The notes under the pieces were generated by a model. It was not told the origin of the DNA. It saw only the letters and a program-made list of their open reading frames with translations, and did no database searches. The position numbers and the translations under genes are program-made. Below are positions 41,654 through 49,743 of a stretch of DNA of 64,000 nucleotides, in pieces. Source of the DNA: an uncultured Chitinophaga sp. (GTDB lineage Bacteria; Bacteroidota; Bacteroidia; Chitinophagales; Chitinophagaceae); NCBI RefSeq assembly GCF_937898475.1, contig NZ_CALEJS010000033.1, forward strand, positions 62,001 through 126,000. The letters run 5' to 3'. Within the stretch, counting starts at the first letter, position 1. Every line of letters starts with the position of its first letter.

Positions 41654-42073
41654 ATGAAAAAGAACAAGATCATCTTCTGGATTGCTACCATCATTTTCGT
41701 ATTGTGGGACGGCGTTATGCCCGGCCTTACTTCTCATACCCCCCTTGCCGTAGAAGCGATCAGGAAACTGGGCTACCCCGACTATTTCAGGGTTATGCTC
41801 ACCGTTTTTAAAGTGATCGGCGGCATCATCCTGGCCCTGCCCTTTATTCCCGCCCGCCTGAAAGAATGGGCTTACGCCGGCTTTGGTATCAGCCTGATCT
41901 GTGCAGCTGTGAGCAATGCCGTGATATACGGTATTGGCAGCTTCGCCATTTTCCCGCTGGTGGTACTGGTTATATTGATAGTGTCTTACGTGTACTATCA
42001 CAAGCTGCTGAACGCGGGCGCCTTTAACCGTGGCCGCAGCCGGGTAGTGCAGGGTGGTCTTGCAACTGCATAA
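41654..42073 (+). CDS. DoxX-like membrane protein
   Basis: The 139-residue protein has four hydrophobic segments (about 7-24, 47-66, 73-92, 95-114). 'EAIRKLGYPDYFRVMLTVFK' and 'VIGGIILALPFIPARLKEWA' are the DoxX-like family landmarks, as is 'YAGFGISLICAAVS'. DoxX-type proteins are small inner-membrane proteins, some linked to quinone or thiol redox; the role here is unknown. It has a perfect terminator directly downstream. The 274 bp before it show no other gene. Confidence 0.83.
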   Translation: MKKNKIIFWIATIIFVLWDGVMPGLTSHTPLAVEAIRKLGYPDYFRVMLTVFKVIGGIILALPFIPARLKEWAYAGFGISLICAAVSNAVIYGIGSFAIFPLVVLVILIVSYVYYHKLLNAGAFNRGRSRVVQGGLATA

Positions 42074-42077
42074 AAGT

Positions 42078-42114
42078 AAAGCGGGTGTCTCCTGAAAGAA
42101 GAGACACCCGCTTT
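42078..42114. terminator. Bidirectional terminator between DoxX-like and GH16 genes
   Basis: AAAGCGGGTGTCTC (42078-42091) and GAGACACCCGCTTT (42101-42114) form a perfect 14-bp stem with a 9-base loop, between convergent genes. Confidence 0.9.
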
Positions 42115-42138
42115 ATTAAATAGCAGTAAAGGGATAAA

Positions 42139-43365
42139 TCAGTACCTGAATTTCTCCCATCCATCAATAGTAGCACGGTTGCAGGTCATAGGCTGCGCAC
42201 CGTTCTCGCTGGAGATGTATAAGCCGTTATTACCGCGCAGGGAGAAGGTACCGTCTGCATTGGATACCCAGTCAAATTTCTCCCAGTCGCCTATTGTTGC
42301 ACGGTTGCACGTGATAGGCTGCACGCCGTTCTCTGATGAAACGTATTTACCCATGCTCTGCAGGGCAATTTTTCCGCCACCGGCATCCACTACGGTAAAC
42401 TGCTCCCAGCCCTGGGCAGTGGGGCGGTTACAGTTCATGGCCTGCGTACCGTTCTCGCCGCTTACAAACTGGTTGTTGTTACCCCGTATGCTGATGGTGG
42501 CGCCGATAGGTGCGGTACCAGTACCAGGTGTGTTCACAATATTATATACCCTTACATAGTCCACCAGCATGCTGGCAGGCAGTCCGCCGTCATTGATGTT
42601 CTGTCCGGGCAGATCACCGCCTACCGCCAGGTTAAAGATGATAAAGAAGGGCTTGTGGAACTCGTCGGTACCGTTGATGTTGTTGGCGATGTTGGCCACA
42701 TGGAATTGTACGCCGTCTACAAACCAGCGGATAGAAGAAGCATCCCATTCTATCGCATAGACATGGTAATCGGTAGGCGTGGTATTGGTATTACCGCCAT
42801 AGTAGGTACGGCCGTTGTTATCCCAGTGAATGGTACCTAATACGGTAGGACCCGTATTCACGTGCTCCATAATGTCTATTTCGCCGCATTTGGGCCAGCC
42901 TACGTTCGGCTCGCCGATGTTGGCGCCCAGCATCCAGAAGGCGGGCCAGAGCCCCTGTACACCGGGTAGTTTCATACGGGCTTCGATACGGCCATAGCGC
43001 TGTGTGAATTTACCGCCGGTGTTGATCCTGCCGGAGGTATAGGGCTGGCCTTCTACGGTTTGCTTACGGGCGGTGATCACCAGGTTACCATTGCTGACGC
43101 TTACGTTGGAAGACTGGTAATACTGCCTTTCATTGTTAACGCGCAGGTTACCATTTTCATAGTTCCATTTGGAAGTGTTCAGACTGGTACCGTCAAATTC
43201 GTCGGACCATACCAGTTCATAGGCGGCCTCTGTTTTTGGTGTACGAACATCATCCGATGCAGGAACATTTTCTACCGGCGCCTGGTTGTCTTTTTTACAG
43301 GAAGCGGCAAACAGGCAAAATGACAGCACGATGCCTGCAGGCAAAGATAAGGTGTGTTTTTTCAT
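42139..43365 (-). CDS. GH16 beta-glucanase lipoprotein with C-terminal fascin-like beta-trefoil
   Basis: The ATG at 43365 gives 408 residues (MKKHTLSLPAGIVLSFCLFA) with lipobox 'FAASC'; two ATGs up to 21 bp upstream are also in frame. The GH16 domain (about 50-280) has 'WSDEFDGTSLNTSKWNYENG' and the catalytic 'GEIDIMEH' (ExDxxE). The C-terminal about 120 residues hold three repeats ending 'NCNRPTAQGWEQF', 'TCNRATIGDWEKF' and 'TCNRATIDGWEKF', each with 'FVSGENG'-like text, a fascin-like beta-trefoil. The enzyme should cut beta-1,3 or mixed glucans such as laminarin at the cell surface. It is divergent from the regulator at 43604. Confidence 0.92.
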   Translation of the reverse strand: MKKHTLSLPAGIVLSFCLFAASCKKDNQAPVENVPASDDVRTPKTEAAYELVWSDEFDGTSLNTSKWNYENGNLRVNNERQYYQSSNVSVSNGNLVITARKQTVEGQPYTSGRINTGGKFTQRYGRIEARMKLPGVQGLWPAFWMLGANIGEPNVGWPKCGEIDIMEHVNTGPTVLGTIHWDNNGRTYYGGNTNTTPTDYHVYAIEWDASSIRWFVDGVQFHVANIANNINGTDEFHKPFFIIFNLAVGGDLPGQNINDGGLPASMLVDYVRVYNIVNTPGTGTAPIGATISIRGNNNQFVSGENGTQAMNCNRPTAQGWEQFTVVDAGGGKIALQSMGKYVSSENGVQPITCNRATIGDWEKFDWVSNADGTFSLRGNNGLYISSENGAQPMTCNRATIDGWEKFRY

Positions 43366-43603
43366 AGAGATGTACATTGATGACATGGATAAATTAGCTG
43401 CTGATGTTGGCCATTGATGACGTGGAAAAGGCTTGGTCAGCCGGGATCAAAGATCAGCATTTAATGTTTCCGGGTGCAATTTGGGGATACGTCAATACTA
43501 CTTCAGTAAAATACAGGTCATTGATTATCAATCCGGATATTCTACGCCACCACTACTACAACCAGGAATAATACCTATTTTAGCAGTGAAACGTTATGAG
43601 AAC

Positions 43604-46483
43604 ATGAAAAACCTCCTGATGTTACTGCTACCCGTTTGGATAGCCGTCAGCGCGTCAGGCCAGCACATTATCGGATTACCCGCCATCGTAAATTATACGA
43701 AACAGCAATACATGGGTGGCGGGCAAACCTGGGATGCGGATATAGACAGGCACGGCATTCTTTACTTTGCCAACAACGAGGGACTGCTGACGTTCAACGG
43801 CCACTTCTGGAAACTGCTGCCGGTGCCCAACAATACCCGCCTGCGGGCTGTAAGAACCGGCGCTGATGACCGCATCTATGTGGGCGCACAGGACGACTTT
43901 GGCTACTACCAGGCGGATGCAGACGGGGTGTTGCAATACACCTCCCTGAAGCCCCTGATCCCTGTTACCGAAAAACAATTTGCGGATATATGGGATATAG
44001 CCCTGCATGATGGTGCAGTATTTTTCCGCACCAATCACAAGGTCTTCCGGTATTATAAGGATAGCATCCAGGTATTCCGCGCGCCGGTAGAATGGCGCTT
44101 ATTATGTAATACCCGGCAGCATTTATTTGCATTGGACCGGCGAAACGGCCTGTTGCAGTACAACAAGGGCACCTGGCAGGCCGTTTGCCCGGCTGTTGCC
44201 GCACAGCAGCTACAGGTAACCGCCATACTGGATTACCGCGGAGACACCCTGCTGCTGGGCACCATGAAAAACGGGCTGTTCAAAATGTATAATAACCAGC
44301 TCTACCCCTTTCAAACCGATGCAGACAGCATATTCCGCACCAGCGGCATTTACTGTGCCCGCGCCTATGGCAGGGATCAGCTGCTCATCGGCACTGCCTG
44401 GGGTGGCTGTTATATTATCCGTCCGGGCACCGGCGAAGTGATACAACGCTTTACCCTGGACGAAGGGCTGCAGAACAATAACGTGATCAGCATCTTTACA
44501 GACCCCGGGGGCAACATCTGGCTCACCCTGGATAACGGTATAGACATGATCCGGTACAATACCGCTATCAAACAGATCCTGCCAGACAATAAACATTACC
44601 TCACCACCTATACGGCCCGGGTGTTTAACGGGCAGCTGTATATCGGCACAGCAGACGGCCTCTATACCACTCCTTTGGACGGTCGCAGCGACCTCAGTTT
44701 CCTGGAAAGCCGTTTCAGTATGGTACAGCAAACGAAGGGGCAGATATGGAACCTCTCACAGGTGGGCGATCACCTGCTGCTGGGGCACCACGAAGGCGCA
44801 TTCGAGATCAGACAGAATACCGCTGTGCCCCTGCTGAAGAACAGCGGCTGCTGGCTGTTCCAGCCCCTCGCCTCTCATATACTGGCCGGCTGCTATAACG
44901 GCCTGCGCATTATGCAGGTTAATGGCAACAGCATCTCCGGCGTAAAACATATCAAAGGGCTCTTTGAATCCCTGCGCTTTCTCACCACCGAGCATGACAG
45001 CATCGTATGGGCCTCCCATCCCTACAGGGGTGTTTACAGGCTGGTACTACAGCCGGATACCACCCTGCGCCATACCCTGTACACGCACACCAAAGGGCTG
45101 CCATCGGATTATAACAACTTCGTGTTCCGTATCCGCAACCGTATGGTAGTGGCTACCCAGGCAGGGATTTATGAGTACCAGGCGGCAAAAGATACCTTCA
45201 TCCCCTCCCCCTGGCTCTACCCGGTATTGAAGAACGCGAGCCTGCAATACCTCTCGGAAGACGCCCGGGGTAATATCTGGTTCGTATCAGACAAGATGCC
45301 GGGCGTGGTAGACTTCTTTAAACCGACTGCCAAACAGCCATACAGCATTGTTTATTTCCCGGAACTGAAGGGAAAGATCGTCAGTGGCTTTGAATTCATC
45401 TATCCCTATAACGAAGAGAATATATTTGTAGGCGCTGAAAGGGGCATGTACCACATTAACTACAAGCACTACCTCCAGCAGAAAGACAGGCCCCAGGTAT
45501 TGATCAGCCAGGTGAACGCCCTGGGAAGTACCGACAGCCTCGTGTTCGGGGGCTATATTCCGGCAGACCAGGCTACGGTCAAGCAGATGCCCAATGCCTA
45601 CTCCAATTTCCATTTCGAATATGCCTCCCCGGTATACGGGCATACCAGTAAGGCCGAGTACAGCTATTACCTTGAAGGCTTTGACAAAGGCTGGAGCGAA
45701 TGGACGGCTAAAACGGAGAAAGACTATACCAACCTGCCCTACGGCCATTATACCTTCCAGGTAAAGGCGCGCGATAACCTGGGCAATATCTCCGCCCCTG
45801 CAAGATACACCTTCCGCATCCTGCCCCCCTGGTATCACAGCCTGCCTGCCCGCATGGGGTATGTGGTGCTGCTGGGGATACTGGCCTGGTACCTTTACCG
45901 GCTGCAGCAGAATAAATTTGCCGCACAGCAGCGAAGGCACCAGTTGGCGCAGGATCGGCTGATACTGCAGCATGAGTACGAAAAAGGACAACGTGAAAAG
46001 GAGCTGATCCACCTGCAGAATGAAAAGCTGGCGGCAGAAGTACAGTTTAAGAATAAGGAGCTGGCCACCGCCACCATGTACCTCTTACAACGCGGCAAAC
46101 TGCTGTTCCATATCAAAGAAGAGCTGCTGATGGCCATCAAAAAAGCAGAGCCCGTGCCCCCGCATGCATTTAAAAGGGTGCTTCGGTTGTTTGAAGAAGC
46201 GGAGAATAATGAAGAGGACTGGGAACAATTCTCCCGTCACTTTGATGAGGTGCATAACAATTTCCTGTCCGTACTGAAGAAGAAATACCCCGACCTCAGT
46301 CCTACAGACCTTAAGCTGTGCGCCTACCTGCGCATCAACCTTACCACAAAGGAAATAGCGCAGTCCATGGGCATTTCTGTACGCGGCGTGGAAACCAGCC
46401 GTTACCGTTTGCGTAAAAAACTGGAAGTCCCCGGCGACATGAACCTGTACGACTTCCTCATTGCGGTGGTGGAAACAGTTTGA
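43604..46483 (+). CDS. Y_Y_Y-type sensor/regulator with LuxR-like HTH (HTCS-like, no kinase)
   Basis: The ATG at 43604 gives 959 residues with a signal peptide (MKNLLMLLLPVWIAVSASGQ); an upstream in-frame ATG would bury it. Two seven-bladed ligand-binding propellers follow ('GILYFANNEGLLTFNGHFWK', 'GNIWLTLDNGIDMIRYN'), then a Y_Y_Y domain ('SYYLEGFDKGWSEWTAKTEK') and one membrane segment near residue 790. A cytoplasmic coiled coil leads to a C-terminal HTH: 'LSPTDLKLCAYLRINLTTKE', 'IAQSMGISVRGVETSRYRLR'. It lacks histidine kinase and receiver domains, so it is a one-component relative of the hybrid glycan sensors. Its divergence from GH16 suggests glucan-responsive control. Its TGA is in heptad repeat F. 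Confidence 0.9.
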   Translation: MKNLLMLLLPVWIAVSASGQHIIGLPAIVNYTKQQYMGGGQTWDADIDRHGILYFANNEGLLTFNGHFWKLLPVPNNTRLRAVRTGADDRIYVGAQDDFGYYQADADGVLQYTSLKPLIPVTEKQFADIWDIALHDGAVFFRTNHKVFRYYKDSIQVFRAPVEWRLLCNTRQHLFALDRRNGLLQYNKGTWQAVCPAVAAQQLQVTAILDYRGDTLLLGTMKNGLFKMYNNQLYPFQTDADSIFRTSGIYCARAYGRDQLLIGTAWGGCYIIRPGTGEVIQRFTLDEGLQNNNVISIFTDPGGNIWLTLDNGIDMIRYNTAIKQILPDNKHYLTTYTARVFNGQLYIGTADGLYTTPLDGRSDLSFLESRFSMVQQTKGQIWNLSQVGDHLLLGHHEGAFEIRQNTAVPLLKNSGCWLFQPLASHILAGCYNGLRIMQVNGNSISGVKHIKGLFESLRFLTTEHDSIVWASHPYRGVYRLVLQPDTTLRHTLYTHTKGLPSDYNNFVFRIRNRMVVATQAGIYEYQAAKDTFIPSPWLYPVLKNASLQYLSEDARGNIWFVSDKMPGVVDFFKPTAKQPYSIVYFPELKGKIVSGFEFIYPYNEENIFVGAERGMYHINYKHYLQQKDRPQVLISQVNALGSTDSLVFGGYIPADQATVKQMPNAYSNFHFEYASPVYGHTSKAEYSYYLEGFDKGWSEWTAKTEKDYTNLPYGHYTFQVKARDNLGNISAPARYTFRILPPWYHSLPARMGYVVLLGILAWYLYRLQQNKFAAQQRRHQLAQDRLILQHEYEKGQREKELIHLQNEKLAAEVQFKNKELATATMYLLQRGKLLFHIKEELLMAIKKAEPVPPHAFKRVLRLFEEAENNEEDWEQFSRHFDEVHNNFLSVLKKKYPDLSPTDLKLCAYLRINLTTKEIAQSMGISVRGVETSRYRLRKKLEVPGDMNLYDFLIAVVETV

Positions 46484-46551
46484 GGGTTTGAAGGTTTGAA
46501 AGCCGCCTGATATTTCAGCACACCTTCAAACTCTTAAACTTTCGCCTCAAA
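46478..46551. repeat. Heptad inverted repeat, copy F (TTTGARG family)
   Basis: The left arm GTTTGAGGGTTTGAAGG and right arm CCTTCAAACTCTTAAAC flank a core with 'TCAGCACACC'. It contains the stop codon of the regulator gene (46481-46483). Confidence 0.8.
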
Positions 46552-46580
46552 TGTATTATTTTAGGTGTAAAACGATTTTT

Positions 46581-47006
46581 ATGAAAAGAACAGCTACAGC
46601 CCATTGGAAGGGCAACCTCAAAGAAGGAAAAGGAGAGATCTCTACACAGAGCACGGTGTTGAACCAGACACAGTATTCATTTAACACCCGTTTTGCGGAT
46701 GGTGTGGGCACTAACCCCGAAGAACTGCTGGGCGCCTCCCATGCAGGATGCTTTACCATGGCTGTAAGCGCTGCCCTCACACAGGCGGGATTTACCCCCG
46801 GAGACCTGAACACCACCGCCGTAGTAGAACTGGACCCGGCAGCCGGTCCGAAGATAACCAGCATTGCACTGGAGCTGAAAGCCTCTGTCATTGAAGGCCT
46901 GCCGGAAGATAAATTCCTGGAGATCGCCAAAGGCGCAAAAGAGAACTGTCCTATTTCCAAGGCGCTGGCCGCAACACCGATTACACTGAATGTAGTTTAT
47001 CAATAG
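46581..47006 (+). CDS. OsmC family peroxiredoxin
   Basis: The ATG at 46581 gives 141 residues (MKRTATAHWKGNLKEGKGEI), the usual OsmC start; an upstream in-frame ATG is rejected. The conserved segments are 'FADGVGTNPEELLGASHAGC', with the first catalytic Cys, and 'ENCPISKALAATPITLNVVY', with the second Cys. These two cysteines reduce organic hydroperoxides. Length is typical of OsmC (about 140). The gene is monocistronic and followed by a REP-like repeat. Confidence 0.93.
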   Translation: MKRTATAHWKGNLKEGKGEISTQSTVLNQTQYSFNTRFADGVGTNPEELLGASHAGCFTMAVSAALTQAGFTPGDLNTTAVVELDPAAGPKITSIALELKASVIEGLPEDKFLEIAKGAKENCPISKALAATPITLNVVYQ

Positions 47007-47059
47007 GAAGGGTATTTATACTCGTCATGGGGTACTCATCCCCATCATTGGGTCTTCCT

Positions 47060-47280
47060 CGTCATTGCGAGGCCCACAGGGCATTGCGGAAGCCGGGCCG
47101 AAGCAATCCTTTGTGCCGCTAATTGCAGCAATAACACAAAAGGATTGCTTCGTCACGCTACGCACATCAGCTTTGCTGCGCCTCGCAATGACATTATACG
47201 CAATAAAGTTATACTGAAGATCCGGGTCTTCATCTCCGTCATTGCGAGGCCCCCCGGGCCTGGCGGGCAGCCGGGCCAGC
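47060..47280. repeat. REP-like inverted repeat, full copy plus partial third end
   Basis: GTCATTGCGAGGC (47061) and its reverse complement GCCTCGCAATGAC (47180-47192) are the outer ends. The inner arms are 'CGAAGCAATCCTTTGTG' and 'CACAAAAGGATTGCTTCG' (47099-47152). A further GTCATTGCGAGGC begins at 47238 as a partial copy. The same sequence motif recurs as a shorter copy at 22181-22230. It lies between convergent osmC and arsR-type genes. Confidence 0.85.
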
Positions 47281-47288
47281 CTCCGCCC

Positions 47289-47621
47289 CTACGCAAATGT
47301 GGCCAGAAACCTAGTATACTCGTTCAGCAGTTTTTTATCCAGCGTGTACCTTACATTACGGCCTTCCTTTTCGGCTATGAGCAAGCCGGCATCTGTGAGT
47401 TGTTTAACGTGATGGGAAATGGAAGATTGAGTGAGATCGATCATGTTACAAATATCCGCGCAGGGCAGACAGCCCTGCTTCTTTACCGCCTGCAGTATCT
47501 TAATGCGGTGAGGGTCACCTATGGCTTTGGAGATTCTTTCAACGCTTTTCAGGTCCATTTGCAAATGTACCGATTTAGCACTATTCCTCAAAGGTAAATT
47601 GGCTAATTTCGTAGCATCCAT
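47289..47621 (-). CDS. ArsR family transcriptional regulator
   Basis: The 110-residue protein is a winged-helix ArsR repressor: 'RISKAIGDPHRIKILQAVKK', 'CADICNMIDLTQSSISHHVK' (recognition helix) and 'LTDAGLLIAEKEGRNVRYTL'. Start at 47621 or at 47558 (MDLKSVERIS); the shorter form matches most relatives. Two cysteines, in 'QGCLPCADICN', could bind metal or sense redox state, but the usual ELCVCDL metal site is not obvious. No adjacent transport or efflux gene reveals the regulon. It faces the AraC-type regulator upstream. Confidence 0.87.
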   Translation of the reverse strand: MDATKLANLPLRNSAKSVHLQMDLKSVERISKAIGDPHRIKILQAVKKQGCLPCADICNMIDLTQSSISHHVKQLTDAGLLIAEKEGRNVRYTLDKKLLNEYTRFLATFA

Positions 47622-47653
47622 GAGCGTGTTAAACCAGTGCTTATGACACCATT

Positions 47654-47780
47654 CAAAGTTTGAGGTTCGTTAAAAAGTTAAATGTTGAGGATGAGTCTTC
47701 CGATATAGCACACTTGTCCTGGAACCTGCTACTTCCAACCAGCCTCAAACCTCAAACCTCAAACTTCAAACTTTTAAACT
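47654..47780. repeat. Heptad inverted repeat, copy G (TTTGARG family)
   Basis: AAAGTTTGAGG..GTTAAA and CCTCAAACCTCAAACC/TTCAAACTTTTAAAC form the arms, with the core 'TAGCACACTTGT'. It overlaps the stop codon of the AraC gene (47774-47776). Confidence 0.85.
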
Positions 47781-48607
47781 TTCATCTTCGACGGTGACAC
47801 CCCATACATCTTCTTAAACGCAAAAGAAAAGTGCGACAGATCTTCAAACCCCAGGTCCAGGTAAATGCTGGAGGGGGCGGCGCCCTTTTCACTGATCAGG
47901 TAATGGGCCTCCTGCAGGCGGCGTTTTTGCAGCCAGCGGGCGGGGGAACTATGAAAGATCTTTTCAAAATCGCGTTTAAAGGTGGCCAGGCTTCTGCCCG
48001 TGAGATAGGCAAAGCGCTTCAGCTCTACATTGAAGTGAAAGTGCTGGTTCATAAATGCTTCCAGGTCTATTTTACCCGGCTCGCTGAAATCGAACAGCAC
48101 ATCTGCCAGGGAGGGGTTGGCCTGGAGCAGGATCAGTATCACTTCCTTCAGTTTCAGTACCAGCAACGCTTTATTGGCAGGATTGGCCAGGCGCTCATAG
48201 GGCATGAGCGATTGCATATAACTTTTATAGAGCGGGTCCGGATTCAGCAGCATCACCGGGGGACAATGCTCCTGCCGCTTAGCCGCCTGATAGCCATACT
48301 CAATGGCAAAATTGCGCAATGTTTCCTGGTCCAGGTAAACAGACACGTTAGCATATTCGCCGCCCGGGACCGGCTGCTTGATAAACTTTATCAGCTGGTT
48401 TCGCCGGCAGAAACGGAAATCACCCTCGTTAAACGTATACACTTCGTTGCCGTCATTCAGGCTGAGCGAACCGCTCACCTGATAACTGAACACGTGCTCC
48501 GGTATGAACTGCTCGCCCTCCCTGTTCCTGGAATAATAACAGGAATACAGGATCTGTGACTTGTGCGCTTGCTGAACCGACATATTACCCGATTTATATC
48601 CAGGCAA
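47774..48607 (-). CDS. AraC family transcriptional regulator
   Basis: The protein is 277 residues; a start at 48583 (MSVQQAHKSQ) is also plausible. The N-terminal half is a cupin-like sensor domain ('FSYQVSGSLSLNDGNEVYTF', 'FRFCRRNQLIKFIK'). The C-terminal AraC domain has 'LKRFAYLTGRSLATFKRDFE' and 'YLDLGFEDLSHFSFAFKKMYG', the standard signature. It is followed (in transcription order, downstream) by heptad repeat G and preceded by repeat H. The NmrA-like oxidoreductase gene upstream is on the same strand; such AraC-oxidoreductase neighbours are common, so it may control that gene. Confidence 0.88.
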   Translation of the reverse strand: MPGYKSGNMSVQQAHKSQILYSCYYSRNREGEQFIPEHVFSYQVSGSLSLNDGNEVYTFNEGDFRFCRRNQLIKFIKQPVPGGEYANVSVYLDQETLRNFAIEYGYQAAKRQEHCPPVMLLNPDPLYKSYMQSLMPYERLANPANKALLVLKLKEVILILLQANPSLADVLFDFSEPGKIDLEAFMNQHFHFNVELKRFAYLTGRSLATFKRDFEKIFHSSPARWLQKRRLQEAHYLISEKGAAPSSIYLDLGFEDLSHFSFAFKKMYGVSPSKMKV

Positions 48608-48613
48608 ATTTAA

Positions 48614-48744
48614 CGTTTGAGGTTTGAAGTTTGAGGTTTGAAGTTCGTTATAAGGTTAAATGTTGCGGAACAGCGTTCAGATACAGCACACTTGTTCAGC
48701 ACCTTTAACTTTCAACAAACCTCAAACTTCAAACCTCAAACCTC
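48614..48744. repeat. Heptad inverted repeat, copy H (TTTGARG family)
   Basis: Four direct units (TTTGAGG/TTTGAAG) form the left arm and their reverse complements the right arm, with the core 'CAGCACACTTGTTCAGCACC'. It contains part of the stop codon of the oxidoreductase gene (48743-48745). Copies G and H share most of their core. Confidence 0.87.
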
Positions 48745-49621
48745 ACGAAAACGCCCGCGCATAATCCTTTACGAAAGTGTTGAAGTTGCGGGGCGCCTGA
48801 CCGGTAACAGTTTGTACATCAGCACTCACGGCGGCCGCTTCTCCCCTGGCATAATGGGCATAGTCTTCTATCAGCCCGTCAGCCTGCCACAACGGGAACC
48901 CTACATCGATGAGGGACTTCCGCATGTCTTCGGGAGATACCTGGACAAAACGGATCTCGCGGCCCAGTATTGCAGAAAATTGTGCCGCCAATTCAGCATG
49001 CGTTAAGGCTTCGGGCCCGGTGATCGTATACACCTTACTTTCATGCCCCTCTGCTGTCAGTGCAGCAACCGCCACCGTTGCAATATCACGGATATCCACC
49101 AGGCTTATACGCGCATCCCCAATAGCGGCGAAGAACATCCCCTTGCTGCTGATAGTGCTGCTGAAGCCCAGCAGGCCCTGCATAAACAGGTTAGGCCGCA
49201 GAAAGGTATAAGCCATCCCGGCTGCTTTGATATGCTGTTCTACAGCAGCGTGATAACGCAGGAAACGCACGGGCGAATCTGCAGCGGCAGCCAGCTGTGA
49301 CAGCTTCACAATATGCTGCACGCCTGCACTCCGGGCGGCATCAGCAAAGCCGTTCTGCAATGTTTCCGCCTGCTCAGAAGAATTGGTGAGCAGGAAAGCG
49401 CGCCTGATCCCTTTCAGCGCTGTAGCCAGGCTTTCGGGGTCTGCAAGGTCGGCGGTCACCAATTCCACACCTGGCAGCAACGCCAGCTCGCCTGCTTTCT
49501 CTTTAGACCTTACCAGGGCCCTGAATGCCACTCCTTTTGCCGATAATTGTTTAGCCAGCTCAAACCCTATGTTGCCGGTAGCCCCGGTGATCAGTAATGA
49601 AGGTGATGTTGTCTGTGTCAT
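48743..49621 (-). CDS. NmrA-like NAD(P)-binding oxidoreductase
   Basis: The ATG at 49621 gives 292 residues (MTQTTSPSLLITGATGNIGF); a longer in-frame start is rejected because it precedes the Rossmann strand by 35 unlike residues. The nucleotide site is 'ITGATGNIGFELAKQLSAKG' (GxxGxxG) with 'ALVRSKEKA', and the family motif 'HIVKLSQLAAAADSPVRFLR' and 'YTFLRPNLFMQ' follow. It lacks the YxxxK of classical SDRs, so it fits NmrA/atypical SDRs, which act as reductases (quinone-type) or redox sensors. It is divergent from the cyclase gene. Confidence 0.88.
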   Translation of the reverse strand: MTQTTSPSLLITGATGNIGFELAKQLSAKGVAFRALVRSKEKAGELALLPGVELVTADLADPESLATALKGIRRAFLLTNSSEQAETLQNGFADAARSAGVQHIVKLSQLAAAADSPVRFLRYHAAVEQHIKAAGMAYTFLRPNLFMQGLLGFSSTISSKGMFFAAIGDARISLVDIRDIATVAVAALTAEGHESKVYTITGPEALTHAELAAQFSAILGREIRFVQVSPEDMRKSLIDVGFPLWQADGLIEDYAHYARGEAAAVSADVQTVTGQAPRNFNTFVKDYARAFS

Positions 49622-49743
49622 GATCAAATTATTTATACCCCAAAATTCCGCTTTCACCGCGCCCCTGCATTGTAAGAAAACGAAGCGCGCCCCATTTCGC
49701 TGAAAAAGGGATATATTAGCTCGCAAAATCTTTACCAGAACAC

